Source of the DNA: Nakamurella sp.
GTDB taxonomy: Bacteria; Actinomycetota; Actinomycetes; Mycobacteriales; Nakamurellaceae
NCBI GenBank assembly: GCA_017882715.1
Contig: JADGOY010000001.1
Coordinates: 41,028-105,027 of the forward strand
Direction of reading: 5' to 3'
DNA: 64,000 nt
Shown: in pieces, positions 9,656 through 19,411 of the stretch
How positions within the stretch are numbered: the stretch's first letter is position 1
Layout: each line of letters begins with the position of its first letter
The notes under the pieces: generated by a model
The model's input: only the letters and a program-made list of their open reading frames with translations
Told to the model about the DNA's origin: nothing
The model's database searches: none
Program-made: the position numbers and the translations under genes

Positions 9656-10867
9656 ATGGAGCAGGTCACCGTCGCCGACGTCCGCATCGCCGCCGAACTA
9701 CTGCGCGGTGTCGCGCGGTACACCCCGATGGAATCCTCACGCCCGTTGCTCGAACGGGTGGGCGGCCCCGTCTATCTCAAGTGCGAGAACCTGCAGCGCA
9801 CCGGCTCGTTCAAGATCCGCGGCGCGTACGTCCGGATCGCTCGGCTGTCGGAGGCCGAAATGGCGGCCGGGGTGGTGGCGGCCTCCGCCGGCAACCACGC
9901 CCAGGGCGTCGCGCTCGCGGCATCGCTGGTCGGCACGACGGCGCAGGTCTACATGCCGGTGGGTGCCTCGATCGCGAAGCTGACGGCTACCCGCGCGTAC
10001 GGTGCGACCGTCGACCTGCTCGGTCAGACCCTGGACGACGCGCTCGAGGCAGCCGTTGCGTTCTCGGCGCGGACGGGGGCGGTGCTGGTGCATCCGTTCG
10101 ACCATCAGGATGTGCTGCGGGGCCAGGGCACGGTCGGCCTCGAGATCCTCGAACAGGTGCCGGAGGTCGCCACGGTCGTCGCGTCCGTCGGCGGTGGGGG
10201 GTTGATCAGCGGGGTGGCGGCGGTAGTGCGTGAGCTGCGCCCGCAGGTCAGGATCGTCGGGGTGCAGGCCGAGCAGGCCGCAGCCTGGCCCGGATCGTTG
10301 CGGGCCGGACGGCCGGTCCGGCTGCGTCACATGTCCACGCTCGCCGACGGGATCGCGGTGGGCGAGCCGTCACCACTGACCTTCGCGCATGTCTCGAAGC
10401 TGGTCGACGAGGTCGTCACAGTCACCGAGGATCAGCTGTCGCAAGCCATGCTGCTGTGCCTGGAGCGGGCGAAACTGGTCGTCGAGCCGGCCGGCGCCGC
10501 GACGGTGGCGGCCATCATGGCCCACCCAGAGGCGTTCGCCCCGCCGGTGGTGGCGGTGCTGTCCGGCGGCAACATCGACCCCTTGGTGCTGTTGCACGTC
10601 ACCCAGCACGGCCTGGTCGCCGCCAGGCGCTTCCTGTCGCTGCGCGTCGAGATCGTCGACCGGCCCGGCCGGCTGGCCGGGCTGCTGGCGCTGGTCGGGG
10701 AACTGGGTGGCAACGTTGTCGACGTGGTGCACTCCCGGCTCGGATCCAGCCTGCAGATGGGCGACGTGGAGGTGGCGCTGCGGATGGAGACGCGGGGGGC
10801 CGAGCACTGCGACGAGCTGGTCGAAGGGCTCGTCCAGGCCGGCCACCGGATCCTCGAGCGTCACTGA
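9656..10867 (+). CDS. ilvA: Threonine ammonia-lyase with C-terminal ACT-like domain
   Basis: CENLQRTGSFKIRGAY, AASAGNHAQGVA, VGGGGLISG motifs. Confidence 0.92.
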   Translation: MEQVTVADVRIAAELLRGVARYTPMESSRPLLERVGGPVYLKCENLQRTGSFKIRGAYVRIARLSEAEMAAGVVAASAGNHAQGVALAASLVGTTAQVYMPVGASIAKLTATRAYGATVDLLGQTLDDALEAAVAFSARTGAVLVHPFDHQDVLRGQGTVGLEILEQVPEVATVVASVGGGGLISGVAAVVRELRPQVRIVGVQAEQAAAWPGSLRAGRPVRLRHMSTLADGIAVGEPSPLTFAHVSKLVDEVVTVTEDQLSQAMLLCLERAKLVVEPAGAATVAAIMAHPEAFAPPVVAVLSGGNIDPLVLLHVTQHGLVAARRFLSLRVEIVDRPGRLAGLLALVGELGGNVVDVVHSRLGSSLQMGDVEVALRMETRGAEHCDELVEGLVQAGHRILERH

Positions 10868-10904
10868 CTGCGCCGAGGCACCGCCGGGTGCCTCGGTGCA
10901 GTCA
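10865..10904. terminator. Bidirectional terminator between convergent ilvA and greA
   Basis: TGACTGC-g-CCGAGGCACC-gccg-GGTGCCTCGG-t-GCAGTCA, 17 paired positions; overlaps the ilvA stop codon. Confidence 0.7.
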
Positions 10905-10933
10905 GCTCGGCTGATGGTGCGAGGAATTGCAGG

Positions 10934-11425
10934 TCAGCCTACGTACGGCTTGGCGTCCAGCACGCTGACCTTCTGGGTACGGCCGTTGGGCAGGGAGTAC
11001 TCGCGAGATTCTCCGCGGCTGGCGCCCAGGATTGCCTGGCCGAGCGGGGACTGCGGGGAGTAGACCTGCAGCGACCCGTGCACACCCTCTTCGCGGGACC
11101 CGAGCAGGAACGTCTCCTGGTCGTCGTCGTCACCGTCGTAGGCGATGGTGACGACCATGCCCGGCTCCACCACGCCGTCGTCGGCCGGCGGTACGCCGAC
11201 CTGCGCGGTGCGGAGCAGCTCCTGGATCTGCCTGATCCGGGCCTCCTGCTTGCCTTGTTCGTCGCGCGCGGCGTGATATCCGCCGTTCTCCTTGAGATCG
11301 CCCTCTTCGCGACGCGCGTTGATCTCGGCCGCGATCACCGGACGCTGCGCAACGAGCTGGTTGAGCTCATGCTGGAGGCGGTCGTGTGCTTCCTGGGTCA
11401 GCCAGGTCACGACGGTCCCGGTCAT
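10934..11425 (-). CDS. greA: Transcription elongation factor GreA
   Basis: [17 protein letters not shown]...[31 protein letters not shown]...PLGQAILGA. Confidence 0.95.
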   Translation of the reverse strand: MTGTVVTWLTQEAHDRLQHELNQLVAQRPVIAAEINARREEGDLKENGGYHAARDEQGKQEARIRQIQELLRTAQVGVPPADDGVVEPGMVVTIAYDGDDDDQETFLLGSREEGVHGSLQVYSPQSPLGQAILGASRGESREYSLPNGRTQKVSVLDAKPYVG

Positions 11426-11555
11426 GGCAACTCCTTACTGCTGATATGTCCGTCCGCGGCACCGGGATCGGTGATGCGGGATGCGGGTGTGCGCCCGTAC
11501 CGCGAGACGGTCGCGAGGCGCGTTCCCGCACGCGTGGGTGGCACAACAAACGAGT

Positions 11556-11590
11556 GACGGCCCCGAGTCTTTGGAGTACGAGGGGCCGTC
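11556..11590 (-). promoter_or_regulatory. Hairpin in putative 5' leader of greA, just after a -10-like TAGAAT (complement of 11601-11606)
   Basis: GACGGCCCC/GGGGCCGTC 9-bp perfect inverted repeat. Confidence 0.45.
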
Positions 11591-11919
11591 GGCTTGGCCA
11601 ATTCTAACACGCCGCGGCGTGCGACCCGCCTTTTTTCACGATCCGCCGACCCGCTCCCTCGTCCCACGGGCACCCGCATCCCGCTCATGCTCTGGTACCT
11701 GACCTGCAACAACGGTCCCAGTGGGAGCCGATGGCGATGGGCCGGGTCGGTGCCGTTGCGCAGTCGGTCTTGGTGGCGAGACCCCGGCGTGGACAATGGT
11801 CCTGTCCCCGGGTTCCGTCTCGGGATGCTGTCCGGAATTCTGTTGAGAACTCTGGGGCCCGCATCGGGCACCAACCAGGACGGGAAACGCCTCGCGCAGG
11901 CCGGAAAGGGAACGACGTC

Positions 11920-12903
11920 GTGAGCAACGGGATGTCCGAGCGACCGGTCGATGCCGACGTGCTGCGTGACGAGGCGGTCGACGCGCTGGCCAACGCGGCC
12001 GCCGAGCGCGCGCGGTTCGCGGCCGGCGCCCCGCTCCGCATGATGGCGGTGCACGCCCATCCCGACGACGAATCGAGCAAGGGCGCAGCGACCCTGGCAA
12101 AGTACGTTGCCGACGGCGTCGGGGTGGTCGTCGTGTCGTGCACCGGCGGTGAGCGCGGGGACATCCTCAACCCGAAGTTCGCCGCCGCCAACATGGATAT
12201 CCCGGCCCTGCGCATCAGTGAGATGGCAAGGGCCGCAGAGATTCTCGGTGTCGCCCACGAATGGCTCGGTTACCACGACTCGGGGTATCACGAGGGCGAA
12301 CCGGACACCTGGGTGCTCCCTGGGGGAAGTTTCGCAGCCCTGGAACCGACCGTGGAGATCGGTGCCCTGGTCAAGGTCATCCGGCGCTACCGGCCCCACG
12401 TCATGACGACTTACGACGAGAACGGCGGGTACCCGCACCCCGATCACATCCGCTGTCACGTGGTGTCGGTCGGAGCGTTCGAGGCTGCGGGCGACCCGCA
12501 GGCCTACCCGGATGCCGGCGAACCCTGGCAACCGCTGAAGCTCTATTACAACGTCGGGTTCTCCCCCGAACGAATCCTGGCCATCAACACGGCCGTCCGG
12601 GAACTGACCGGATCAGGTCCGTTCGACGAGTGGATCGAACGGTTCTCCGACCACCCGCGGCCGGACCCAGGCGCGCGGATCACCACCCAGATACCGGTCG
12701 CCGAGTATTTTGCCGCGAGGGACGCCGCCCTCAGGGCGCACGAAACGCAGATCGACCCCGACTCGGTCTGGTTCGCGGTGCCGCACCACGTGGAGGCGGA
12801 GGTGTGGGGGACCGACGACTACGAGCTGGCCCGGTCGTTGATCGACACGACCTTGCCGGAGAGCGACCTGTTCGCCGGCGTCCGGGAAAGGGTGAGTCCA
12901 TGA
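11920..12903 (+). CDS. mca: Mycothiol S-conjugate amidase
   Basis: MMAVHAHPDDESSKGAATLAKY, GERGDILNP, ENGGYPHPDHIRCH. Confidence 0.93.
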   Translation: MSNGMSERPVDADVLRDEAVDALANAAAERARFAAGAPLRMMAVHAHPDDESSKGAATLAKYVADGVGVVVVSCTGGERGDILNPKFAAANMDIPALRISEMARAAEILGVAHEWLGYHDSGYHEGEPDTWVLPGGSFAALEPTVEIGALVKVIRRYRPHVMTTYDENGGYPHPDHIRCHVVSVGAFEAAGDPQAYPDAGEPWQPLKLYYNVGFSPERILAINTAVRELTGSGPFDEWIERFSDHPRPDPGARITTQIPVAEYFAARDAALRAHETQIDPDSVWFAVPHHVEAEVWGTDDYELARSLIDTTLPESDLFAGVRERVSP

Positions 12904-13271
12904 GAGGAGGACTTGTCGGGTCCGCGATCACGCGGCTCGTGCTCGTCGCCCAGGATCCGCCGGCCGACGTCGACCCGACCACCGGCAAGGGACCGGAATG
13001 GGGCAAGGCGGCACCGATCGGGTTGCTGATCATCCTGTTGATGGGCGTCGCGCTGTACTTCCTGATCAAGTCGATGAACCGGAACCTGCGCAAGGTACCC
13101 ACGAGCTTCGACCAGCCGGGTGACGTCGATGTCGCGGTTGACGTCGATCCCGCGGGTGACGACGCCGGCGTTGCGGCTCGGCACTCCGGCGGGACCGGCC
13201 AGAGGGCCGACCCGCGGGCGGGTTCGGCCGCCGACCACCTCGACCGTCCCGGGCAGCGCCGTCCCGGGTAG
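12900..13271 (+). CDS. Small single-TM membrane protein coupled to mca (ATGA overlap)
   Basis: WGKAAPIGLLIILLMGVALYFLIKSMNRNLRKVP; start overlaps mca stop. Confidence 0.8.
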   Translation: MRGGLVGSAITRLVLVAQDPPADVDPTTGKGPEWGKAAPIGLLIILLMGVALYFLIKSMNRNLRKVPTSFDQPGDVDVAVDVDPAGDDAGVAARHSGGTGQRADPRAGSAADHLDRPGQRRPG

Positions 13272-13290
13272 CGCCGTCCCGGGTAGCGCT
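13246..13290. repeat. 15-bp tandem repeat x3 spanning a TAG stop codon
   Basis: GTCCCGGGCAGCGCC / GTCCCGGGTAGCGCC / GTCCCGGGTAGCGCT. Confidence 0.9.
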
Positions 13291-13386
13291 GCCTGCCAAG
13301 CGGGCGATGAGCCATCCGCTGCAGCTCGGCCGCGTGCCAGGACTCCACCGCCCGATCAGCCGGACCACGTCGAAACGGAGATCACC

Positions 13387-15507
13387 GTGGCGTCACGCCT
13401 GGCCGGTGCCGCCTCGACATACCTGGCTCAGCATGCTGACCAACCGGTGGACTGGTGGCCCTGGTCGGCCGAGGCGTTCGCGGAGGCCAGCCGTCGAGAC
13501 GTCCCGGTGCTGCTGTCCGTGGGCTACGCCTCCTGCCATTGGTGCCACGTGATGGCGCGCGAGTCGTTCGCCGATCCCGGCACGGCCGACCAGCTCAACC
13601 GGGACTTCGTCGCGATCAAGGTCGACCGGGAGGAGCGGCCCGATGTCGACGCGGTGTACATGAGCGCCACCCAGGCACTGACCGGTCAGGGCGGCTGGCC
13701 GATGACCTGCTTCCTGACGCCGCAAGGCCGGCCCTTCTACGCCGGCACCTACTTCCCGCCGGTACCGACCTCCGGACTGCCGGCGTTCCGCCAGCTGCTG
13801 TCGGCGATCTCGCTGGCCTGGGCGACCCAGCGTGACGAGGTCACCTCGGCCGCCGATCGGATCGGTGCCTCGCTGACGGACATGTCCGGGCCACAGGCCG
13901 GTGGCCGCCTCGGCCCGGACGAGCTGACTACGGCAGCGGACGACCTGCTGGCCCAGATCGACATGATCGACGGCGGCTTCGGCGGCGCACCGAAGTTCCC
14001 GCCGGCCATGGTCGCCGAATTCCTGCTGCGGTATCACGAACGTACCGGCTCCGGACCGGCCCGCGCGGCCGTCACGCTGACGCTCGACCGGATGGCCCGC
14101 GGCGGCATCTTCGATCAGCTGGCCGGCGGCTTCTCCCGGTACAGCGTCGACAAGTCCTGGCACGTCCCGCATTTCGAGAAGATGCTGGACGACAACGCGC
14201 AGCTGTTGCGGCTGTACGCCCACCACGGCCGGCTGACCGGGTCGGGGCTGTCCGAGCGGGTGGCGGCGCAGACCGCCCAGTTCCTGCTCCGCAACCTGCG
14301 GCTGCCCAGCGGCGCCTTCGCAGCGTCACTGGATGCCGACACCGGGGGTGTCGAGGGAGCGACGTACCGCTGGACCCGGCGCGAGTTGACAGCCGTCCTC
14401 GGTGACGACGACGGGAACCGTGCGGCGACCCTGTTCGCGCTGCCGACGGACTCCATCGGCCCCGCGGGCGCCGACTCCACCGGCGCCGAGCCCGCGCGCG
14501 CTGCCCGGGGCGGGCACGACGACCTCGTCGCCGAGGTCATCCGACTGCCGTCGGACCCGCCCGATCCCGAGTGGTACGCGGGCATCCGGACCCGACTGCT
14601 CGCCGCTCGGGACCGGCGCCGCCAGCCAGGCCGTGACGACATCGTGGTGCTCCGATCCAACGGATTGGCGGTCGCGGCGCTGGCCGAGGCGGGTGTGGCC
14701 GCGGGCCGAGCCGATTGGATCGATGCGGCAATTGCGGCCGCGGGATATCTGCTGGCGGTACACCGGGTCGATGGCCGCTGGTACCGCAGTTCCCGGGATG
14801 GTCGTGTCGGGCCGGCCCGTGCCGTGCTGGCCGACCACGGAGATCTCGCGGGTGGTCTCCTCGCTCTGCACCAGGCGACGGGCGAGCGGCGGTGGCTGGA
14901 CGAAGGCATTTCGGTGATCGATCAGGCGCTGGAACATTTCCGCTTGCCTGGCGCGTCAGCCGATGTGCTCGCGGGTGGTGGGGGTGATCCGGGTGGCGTC
15001 GCGCCCGACGGCTTCTTCGACACCTCGGACGATGCCGGACCGCTGATCGTCCGTCCTCGCGACCCCACCGACGGCGCGGCTCCCTCCGGTCAGTCCGCGA
15101 TCACCAATGCGCTGTTGACGGCCGCTGCGCTCACCGGAAACGCGGCTTACCGGGCCGGCGCGGAGGCCTCGTTGGCGTCCGTCGCCGCCCTGGTCGCCCG
15201 GTTCCCGCGGTCCGCAGGGTGGCACCTGTGTGCGGCGGAGGTGGTCGCCGCCGGGCCTTTGCAGGTCGCCGTGGCCGGTCCCGCGGGCGCCGCTCGTGAT
15301 GCGCTGGCTGCTGTCGCCCGGCGCCATGCGCCCGCCGGGTCCGTCATCGACGTGGGGCTGCCGGATGCGCCCGGTCGGGAACTGCTGGCGGCGCGAGCTG
15401 CCGTCGGGGGCGAAGCGACCGCCTATGTCTGCCGCGGGTTCGTGTGCGATCGGCCCGTCACCGACCCGGCGGATCTCCGTGCGCTGCTGACCCAGCGCTC
15501 CCGCTGA
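13387..15507 (+). CDS. Thioredoxin domain-containing protein, DUF255/YyaL (SPATA20-like)
   Basis: GYASCHWCHVMARESF, IKVDREERPDVDAVYM, GGWPMTCFLTPQGRPFYAGTYFPP; start codon uncertain. Confidence 0.9.
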   Translation: MASRLAGAASTYLAQHADQPVDWWPWSAEAFAEASRRDVPVLLSVGYASCHWCHVMARESFADPGTADQLNRDFVAIKVDREERPDVDAVYMSATQALTGQGGWPMTCFLTPQGRPFYAGTYFPPVPTSGLPAFRQLLSAISLAWATQRDEVTSAADRIGASLTDMSGPQAGGRLGPDELTTAADDLLAQIDMIDGGFGGAPKFPPAMVAEFLLRYHERTGSGPARAAVTLTLDRMARGGIFDQLAGGFSRYSVDKSWHVPHFEKMLDDNAQLLRLYAHHGRLTGSGLSERVAAQTAQFLLRNLRLPSGAFAASLDADTGGVEGATYRWTRRELTAVLGDDDGNRAATLFALPTDSIGPAGADSTGAEPARAARGGHDDLVAEVIRLPSDPPDPEWYAGIRTRLLAARDRRRQPGRDDIVVLRSNGLAVAALAEAGVAAGRADWIDAAIAAAGYLLAVHRVDGRWYRSSRDGRVGPARAVLADHGDLAGGLLALHQATGERRWLDEGISVIDQALEHFRLPGASADVLAGGGGDPGGVAPDGFFDTSDDAGPLIVRPRDPTDGAAPSGQSAITNALLTAAALTGNAAYRAGAEASLASVAALVARFPRSAGWHLCAAEVVAAGPLQVAVAGPAGAARDALAAVARRHAPAGSVIDVGLPDAPGRELLAARAAVGGEATAYVCRGFVCDRPVTDPADLRALLTQRSR

Positions 15508-15593
15508 CCCGCCCCCCGCTCCCCCGCTCCCCCGCCCCCCTGACCCGCCCCCCGCTGACCCGCCCCCGCTGACCGTGACCCGCCCCCGCTGAC
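15504..15593. repeat. GC-rich tandem repeat (GCTGACCCGCCCCC-like) over and after the stop codon
   Basis: Several copies of CTGACCCGCCCCC(C)G read directly. Confidence 0.85.
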
Positions 15594-15764
15594 AGCAATC
15601 CCGTCGCGCGGCTGAACTCGTTGACTCCTGTCACACCGTTCCCAAAGGGTGCGAGTTCGGCCGCGCTGTCGAAGTTGATCCGCGCCAAAGTGTGGCCTGG
15701 ATCACATTGAACTTGCCGAATAGTGGGAACAACTGCAACGCAAGCTTCAGTTGTATGGTGTGTA

Positions 15765-15783
15765 ACGGTGTAATCAACACCGT
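15765..15783. promoter_or_regulatory. Putative operator ACGGTGT-aatca-ACACCGT
   Basis: Perfect 7-bp inverted repeat with 5-nt spacer, 25 bp upstream of ATG 15808; a second GTGTAA half-site overlaps its left side. Confidence 0.55.
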
Positions 15784-15807
15784 CAGAACAGAGAAAGGAG
15801 TCTCCCG

Positions 15808-16485
15808 ATGAAGGGATACTTCACAGCATGGGGCGAGGGCGACGAGCCTGGCCCAGAGCGTCGCGGCCCGCATGGTCGCGGCGGCAAGGGTGGCCGCGGA
15901 CCTGGTTTCGGCGGCTACGGACCGGGCCGGGGATTCGGCCCGCGCGGCCGGGGCCGCGGCGGAGCACCGGAGACCCCGGACGCCTCCGACGCAGCTGCCT
16001 GGTTCGCCGGACGGTTGCCCGGCGACTGGTTCACCGGCGCGCCGAGTGTGTCGGTCGACCGCGACGAGATCATCGTCATCGGTGAGCTGCCGGCATTGAC
16101 CGAGGAGTTCGCCGACGATGCCGCCAAGGCAGCTGCCGAGGCGGGCCGTATCACTCGGTTCCGCGAGGACACCCGCTCGGCCCGGATCGAGATCGCTCGT
16201 CAGGGCCAGTTCCGGTACGGCCGAGACATCTCCTGGGGTGCGCGGCTGGGCGGCACGCAGGAGCTGTTCACCACCCTGTCCGCCCCGGTGATGACCAGGC
16301 TGCGGCAGCAGGAACGGCAGATCCTTGACACGTTGGTCGATTCGGGCGTGGCCCGATCGCGGTCGGATGCGGTGGTGTGGGCTGTTCGGCTGGTCGGTCA
16401 GCACGCCGATTCCTGGCTGGGCGACCTGCGATCAGCGATGGAAGAGGTCAACCGGCTGCGCGACCAGGGACCGGACCTCGGCTGA
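15808..16485 (+). CDS. Gly/Arg-rich N-terminus protein of unknown function with possible C-terminal ribbon-helix-helix-like segment
   Basis: RRGPHGRGGKGGRGPGFGGYGPGRGFGPRGRGRGG, then a conserved-looking domain ending ILDTLVDSGVARSRSDAVVWAVRLV; GAAAGGAG RBS. Confidence 0.8.
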   Translation: MKGYFTAWGEGDEPGPERRGPHGRGGKGGRGPGFGGYGPGRGFGPRGRGRGGAPETPDASDAAAWFAGRLPGDWFTGAPSVSVDRDEIIVIGELPALTEEFADDAAKAAAEAGRITRFREDTRSARIEIARQGQFRYGRDISWGARLGGTQELFTTLSAPVMTRLRQQERQILDTLVDSGVARSRSDAVVWAVRLVGQHADSWLGDLRSAMEEVNRLRDQGPDLG

Positions 16486-16505
16486 ACGGCTGATCGATCG
16501 AACGG

Positions 16506-17189
16506 TCATCTCACCTGGAACAGCAACATCCAGATCGCGACGCAATGGCACAGCGCGGCCAGCGACACGCAGGCATGGAAGTACTCGTGGTAACCGAAGG
16601 TCCTGGGCCAGGTGTTGGGACGGCGGGTGGCGTAGAAGATCGCTCCGACCGTGTACAGCAGACCGCCGACGGCGATCAGCAGCACAGCGGCCACGCTGAC
16701 GGTGCGCCACAGGTCGGGCAGCACGAACACCGCCACCCACCCCAACGCCAGGTAGAACGGCACCCCGATCCAGGCCGGGGCGTGCGGCCACAGCATCTTG
16801 AGTGCGACGCCACCCGCCGCCCCGATCCAGACCGTCACCAGGATCACGGTGCTGGTCGGTGGATGCAGCGCCAGCGCGGCGATCGGGGTGTACGTGCCTG
16901 CGATGAACACGAAGATCATCGAGTGATCCGCTCGTTTCATCCAGGTCCGCGCCCTGGCGGACTTCCAGGTGTGCCGGTGATACGTCGCGCTGATGCCGAA
17001 CAGCCCGGCGAGTGTGACGGCATAAACCGCACAGGCGAAGGCGGCGCCGACGCCGACCCAGACCCCGGCGACCGGGATCAGAACCAGGCCCATAAGGATC
17101 GCCGCGGCGAGCGAGTACACGTGAATCCAGCCCCGGGCCCGAGGCCGATCCAGGAACGGCGTAGTGGTCAGCTCGGCCGCGGTCATCAC
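16506..17189 (-). CDS. Hemolysin III / PAQR family membrane protein
   Basis: RGWIHVYSLAAAILMG, ATYHRHTWKSARARTWMKRADHSMIFVFIAGTYTPIA, FGYHEYFHACVSLAALCH. Confidence 0.92.
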   Translation of the reverse strand: MMTAAELTTTPFLDRPRARGWIHVYSLAAAILMGLVLIPVAGVWVGVGAAFACAVYAVTLAGLFGISATYHRHTWKSARARTWMKRADHSMIFVFIAGTYTPIAALALHPPTSTVILVTVWIGAAGGVALKMLWPHAPAWIGVPFYLALGWVAVFVLPDLWRTVSVAAVLLIAVGGLLYTVGAIFYATRRPNTWPRTFGYHEYFHACVSLAALCHCVAIWMLLFQVR

Positions 17190-17283
17190 TCCATCGTGCT
17201 GTAGTTGCCGGTGTTTTCCCAGGGCGTGAACTGGTGAATCCCAGTCCCCGCCGGGCCCACCTGCGCCAGTAGGGTCAACTCCC

Positions 17284-18051
17284 GTGAGGCTCCCGTCGTT
17301 GGTCTACCGCGTGTACGAACGCAAGTTGACCCGGGAACTCGTGGGAGCGCAAATCCCGCATCACGTCGGCGTGATGCTCGACGGAAACCGCAGGTGGGCG
17401 CGCAAGGCGGGGTTCACCAATCCCACCGAAGGGCACCGGGCCGGCGCCGCCCACATCGCCGATCTGTTGGAGTGGTGTCGCGACGCCGGCATCGGAATGG
17501 TCACCTTGTGGCTGCTGTCCACGGAGAACCTGCGCCGCGCGGATGACGAGCTGTTGCCGCTGCTGGCGATCATCACCGACGTGGTGGACGAACTGGCCGC
17601 TCCGGACCAACCCTGGAAGCTGCGCATCGTCGGCGCCAGAGATGTGCTGCCCGGACCGATGGCCACCCGGTTGACCGCAGCCGAGATGCGGACCGAGGAT
17701 CGCACCGGATTGCAGGTCAACATCGCGGTGGGTTACGGCGGCCGGCAGGAAATCGTCGACGCGGTCACCTCGATGCTCAGGTCCGGACTCGACGAAGGGC
17801 TGGGGGTACAGGAGCTGATCGACTCGCTGGACGTGGAGACCATCGGCGAGCACCTCTACACCTCCGGTCAGCCCGACCCGGACCTGGTGATCAGAACGTC
17901 CGGCGAGCAACGGCTGTCCGGTTTTCTGCTCTGGCAGAGTGCCCATTCGGAGTTCTGGTTCTGCGAGGCGTATTGGCCCGATTTCCGGCGGGTGGATTTC
18001 CTGCGTGCGCTGCGTGACTACGCAGCCCGGCACCGCCGCTACGGCGAGTGA
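17284..18051 (+). CDS. Short-chain (Z)-isoprenyl diphosphate synthase / undecaprenyl-type transferase
   Basis: HHVGVMLDGNRRWARKAG, WLLSTENLRR, LVIRTSGEQRLSGFLLWQSAHSEFWF. Confidence 0.93.
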   Translation: MRLPSLVYRVYERKLTRELVGAQIPHHVGVMLDGNRRWARKAGFTNPTEGHRAGAAHIADLLEWCRDAGIGMVTLWLLSTENLRRADDELLPLLAIITDVVDELAAPDQPWKLRIVGARDVLPGPMATRLTAAEMRTEDRTGLQVNIAVGYGGRQEIVDAVTSMLRSGLDEGLGVQELIDSLDVETIGEHLYTSGQPDPDLVIRTSGEQRLSGFLLWQSAHSEFWFCEAYWPDFRRVDFLRALRDYAARHRRYGE

Positions 18052-18073
18052 GCCTCCGCCTACCCTGAACGGC

Positions 18074-19294
18074 ATGGATCTGGTCACCGAGTATCTCAAG
18101 TTGGGGCTGCGATTCGACCGGATCGTCGACGGTTTCGTCGACGCCTACACCGGCGATCCCACGCTGCGGCTCGAGGTCGCCGGCGAACCCGCTCCCGAGC
18201 CGCTGGAGCTGTCGCGGCAGGCGGCGGCGCTGTCCAAGGCCGTCGCCGACACCGACCTGCAGCGTCCACGAGCGGCATTTCTGACCGCCCACCTGGACGC
18301 CCTGGAGCTCGCCGGGCGACGACTCGCGGGGGAGTCGATGTCCCTGATCGACGAGGTTGCCGGGTATTTCCAGGTGCAGATCGAACTGGTGGACACCGAG
18401 GTCTTCGCCGCAGCGCACGCGCAGATCGGCGATCTGCTGGGCGGCAGCGCGCCGGTCGCCGAGCGCACCGCAGCGCTGCGGGCCGCGGAGATGTGTCCGG
18501 CCGAACTCGTCGAGCCGGCGGTTAGGGCCGTTGCCGCGAACCTGCGGGCGCGCATCCGCGCGGAGACCGGGCTGGCCTCGCTGCCGGAACAGGTCGACTT
18601 CGAGATCGCCCGCGACGTGGCCTGGAGCGGGTTCAACTATTACCTCGGTGACTTCCGGTCCCGAGTGGCCGTGAACGCCGACATCGGACACCGGATCAGC
18701 CAGCTGGGTGTGCTCGTCGCGCACGAGTGCTATCCGGGTCATCACACGGAGCACTGCCGGAAGGAGGACCTGCTGGTCCGCGGCGCGGGAGAGTTCGAGC
18801 ACACGATCTTCCTGGTGAACACACCGCAGTGCCTGATGGCCGAAGGACTGGGCGACCTTGCGCTGACGGCCGGGGTCGGGCCCGGCTGGGGACGATGGCT
18901 GGCCGAGGTGCTCGACGGGATCGGCCCCACATTCGATCCGGACCTGGCCGAGGAGCTGGAGGTCGCCTCGCGTCCGCTCGGCGCGGTGCGGCAGAACGCC
19001 GCGATCCTGCTGCACGATCGGGGCGCAGATCCCGACGAAGTGGTCGGCTATCTGCAACGGTGGTCGCTGCTCGGTGAGGATCAGGCCCGGCAACGCATGC
19101 GGTTCCTCACCGATCCGCTCTGGCGCGCCTACACATCGACCTACGTCGAGGGCGAGAGGTTGCTGCGACCCTGGCTCGAGACACGCGAACCCGGGACCAG
19201 TGCCTTGACCCGGTTCCAGCGGCTGCTCGACGAGCCGTTGACCCCGGCGCTCGTCCGGGCCGAGATGGCGCAGGCTGCCCACGTGTCGACCTGA
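18074..19294 (+). CDS. Hypothetical protein with HECYPGHHTEH metal-binding-like motif (DUF885-like)
   Basis: LGVLVAHECYPGHHTEHCRKEDLL; LeaderLess-type start (TACCCT 7 nt upstream). Confidence 0.65.
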   Translation: MDLVTEYLKLGLRFDRIVDGFVDAYTGDPTLRLEVAGEPAPEPLELSRQAAALSKAVADTDLQRPRAAFLTAHLDALELAGRRLAGESMSLIDEVAGYFQVQIELVDTEVFAAAHAQIGDLLGGSAPVAERTAALRAAEMCPAELVEPAVRAVAANLRARIRAETGLASLPEQVDFEIARDVAWSGFNYYLGDFRSRVAVNADIGHRISQLGVLVAHECYPGHHTEHCRKEDLLVRGAGEFEHTIFLVNTPQCLMAEGLGDLALTAGVGPGWGRWLAEVLDGIGPTFDPDLAEELEVASRPLGAVRQNAAILLHDRGADPDEVVGYLQRWSLLGEDQARQRMRFLTDPLWRAYTSTYVEGERLLRPWLETREPGTSALTRFQRLLDEPLTPALVRAEMAQAAHVST

Positions 19295-19411
19295 GCTGAC
19301 CCGGTGGCTCATGCCGCGTTCTCATGCGATTCTGCGGGAGGTCGGTTGTGATTCTGATTCAGTGGTTCGCTGGGCGTCGCGCGCCCGATTGGTCACCGAC
19401 GAGGGGAAACC

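Noticed and set aside
11422-12531. 369-aa minus-strand ORF over mca
   Set aside because: Shadow ORF of mca and its leader.
17891-19312. 473-aa minus-strand ORF antisense to the isoprenyl synthase and DUF885-like genes
   Set aside because: His/Gln/Arg/Gly-rich composition typical of GC-skew shadow ORFs; sense strand encodes recognisable proteins.
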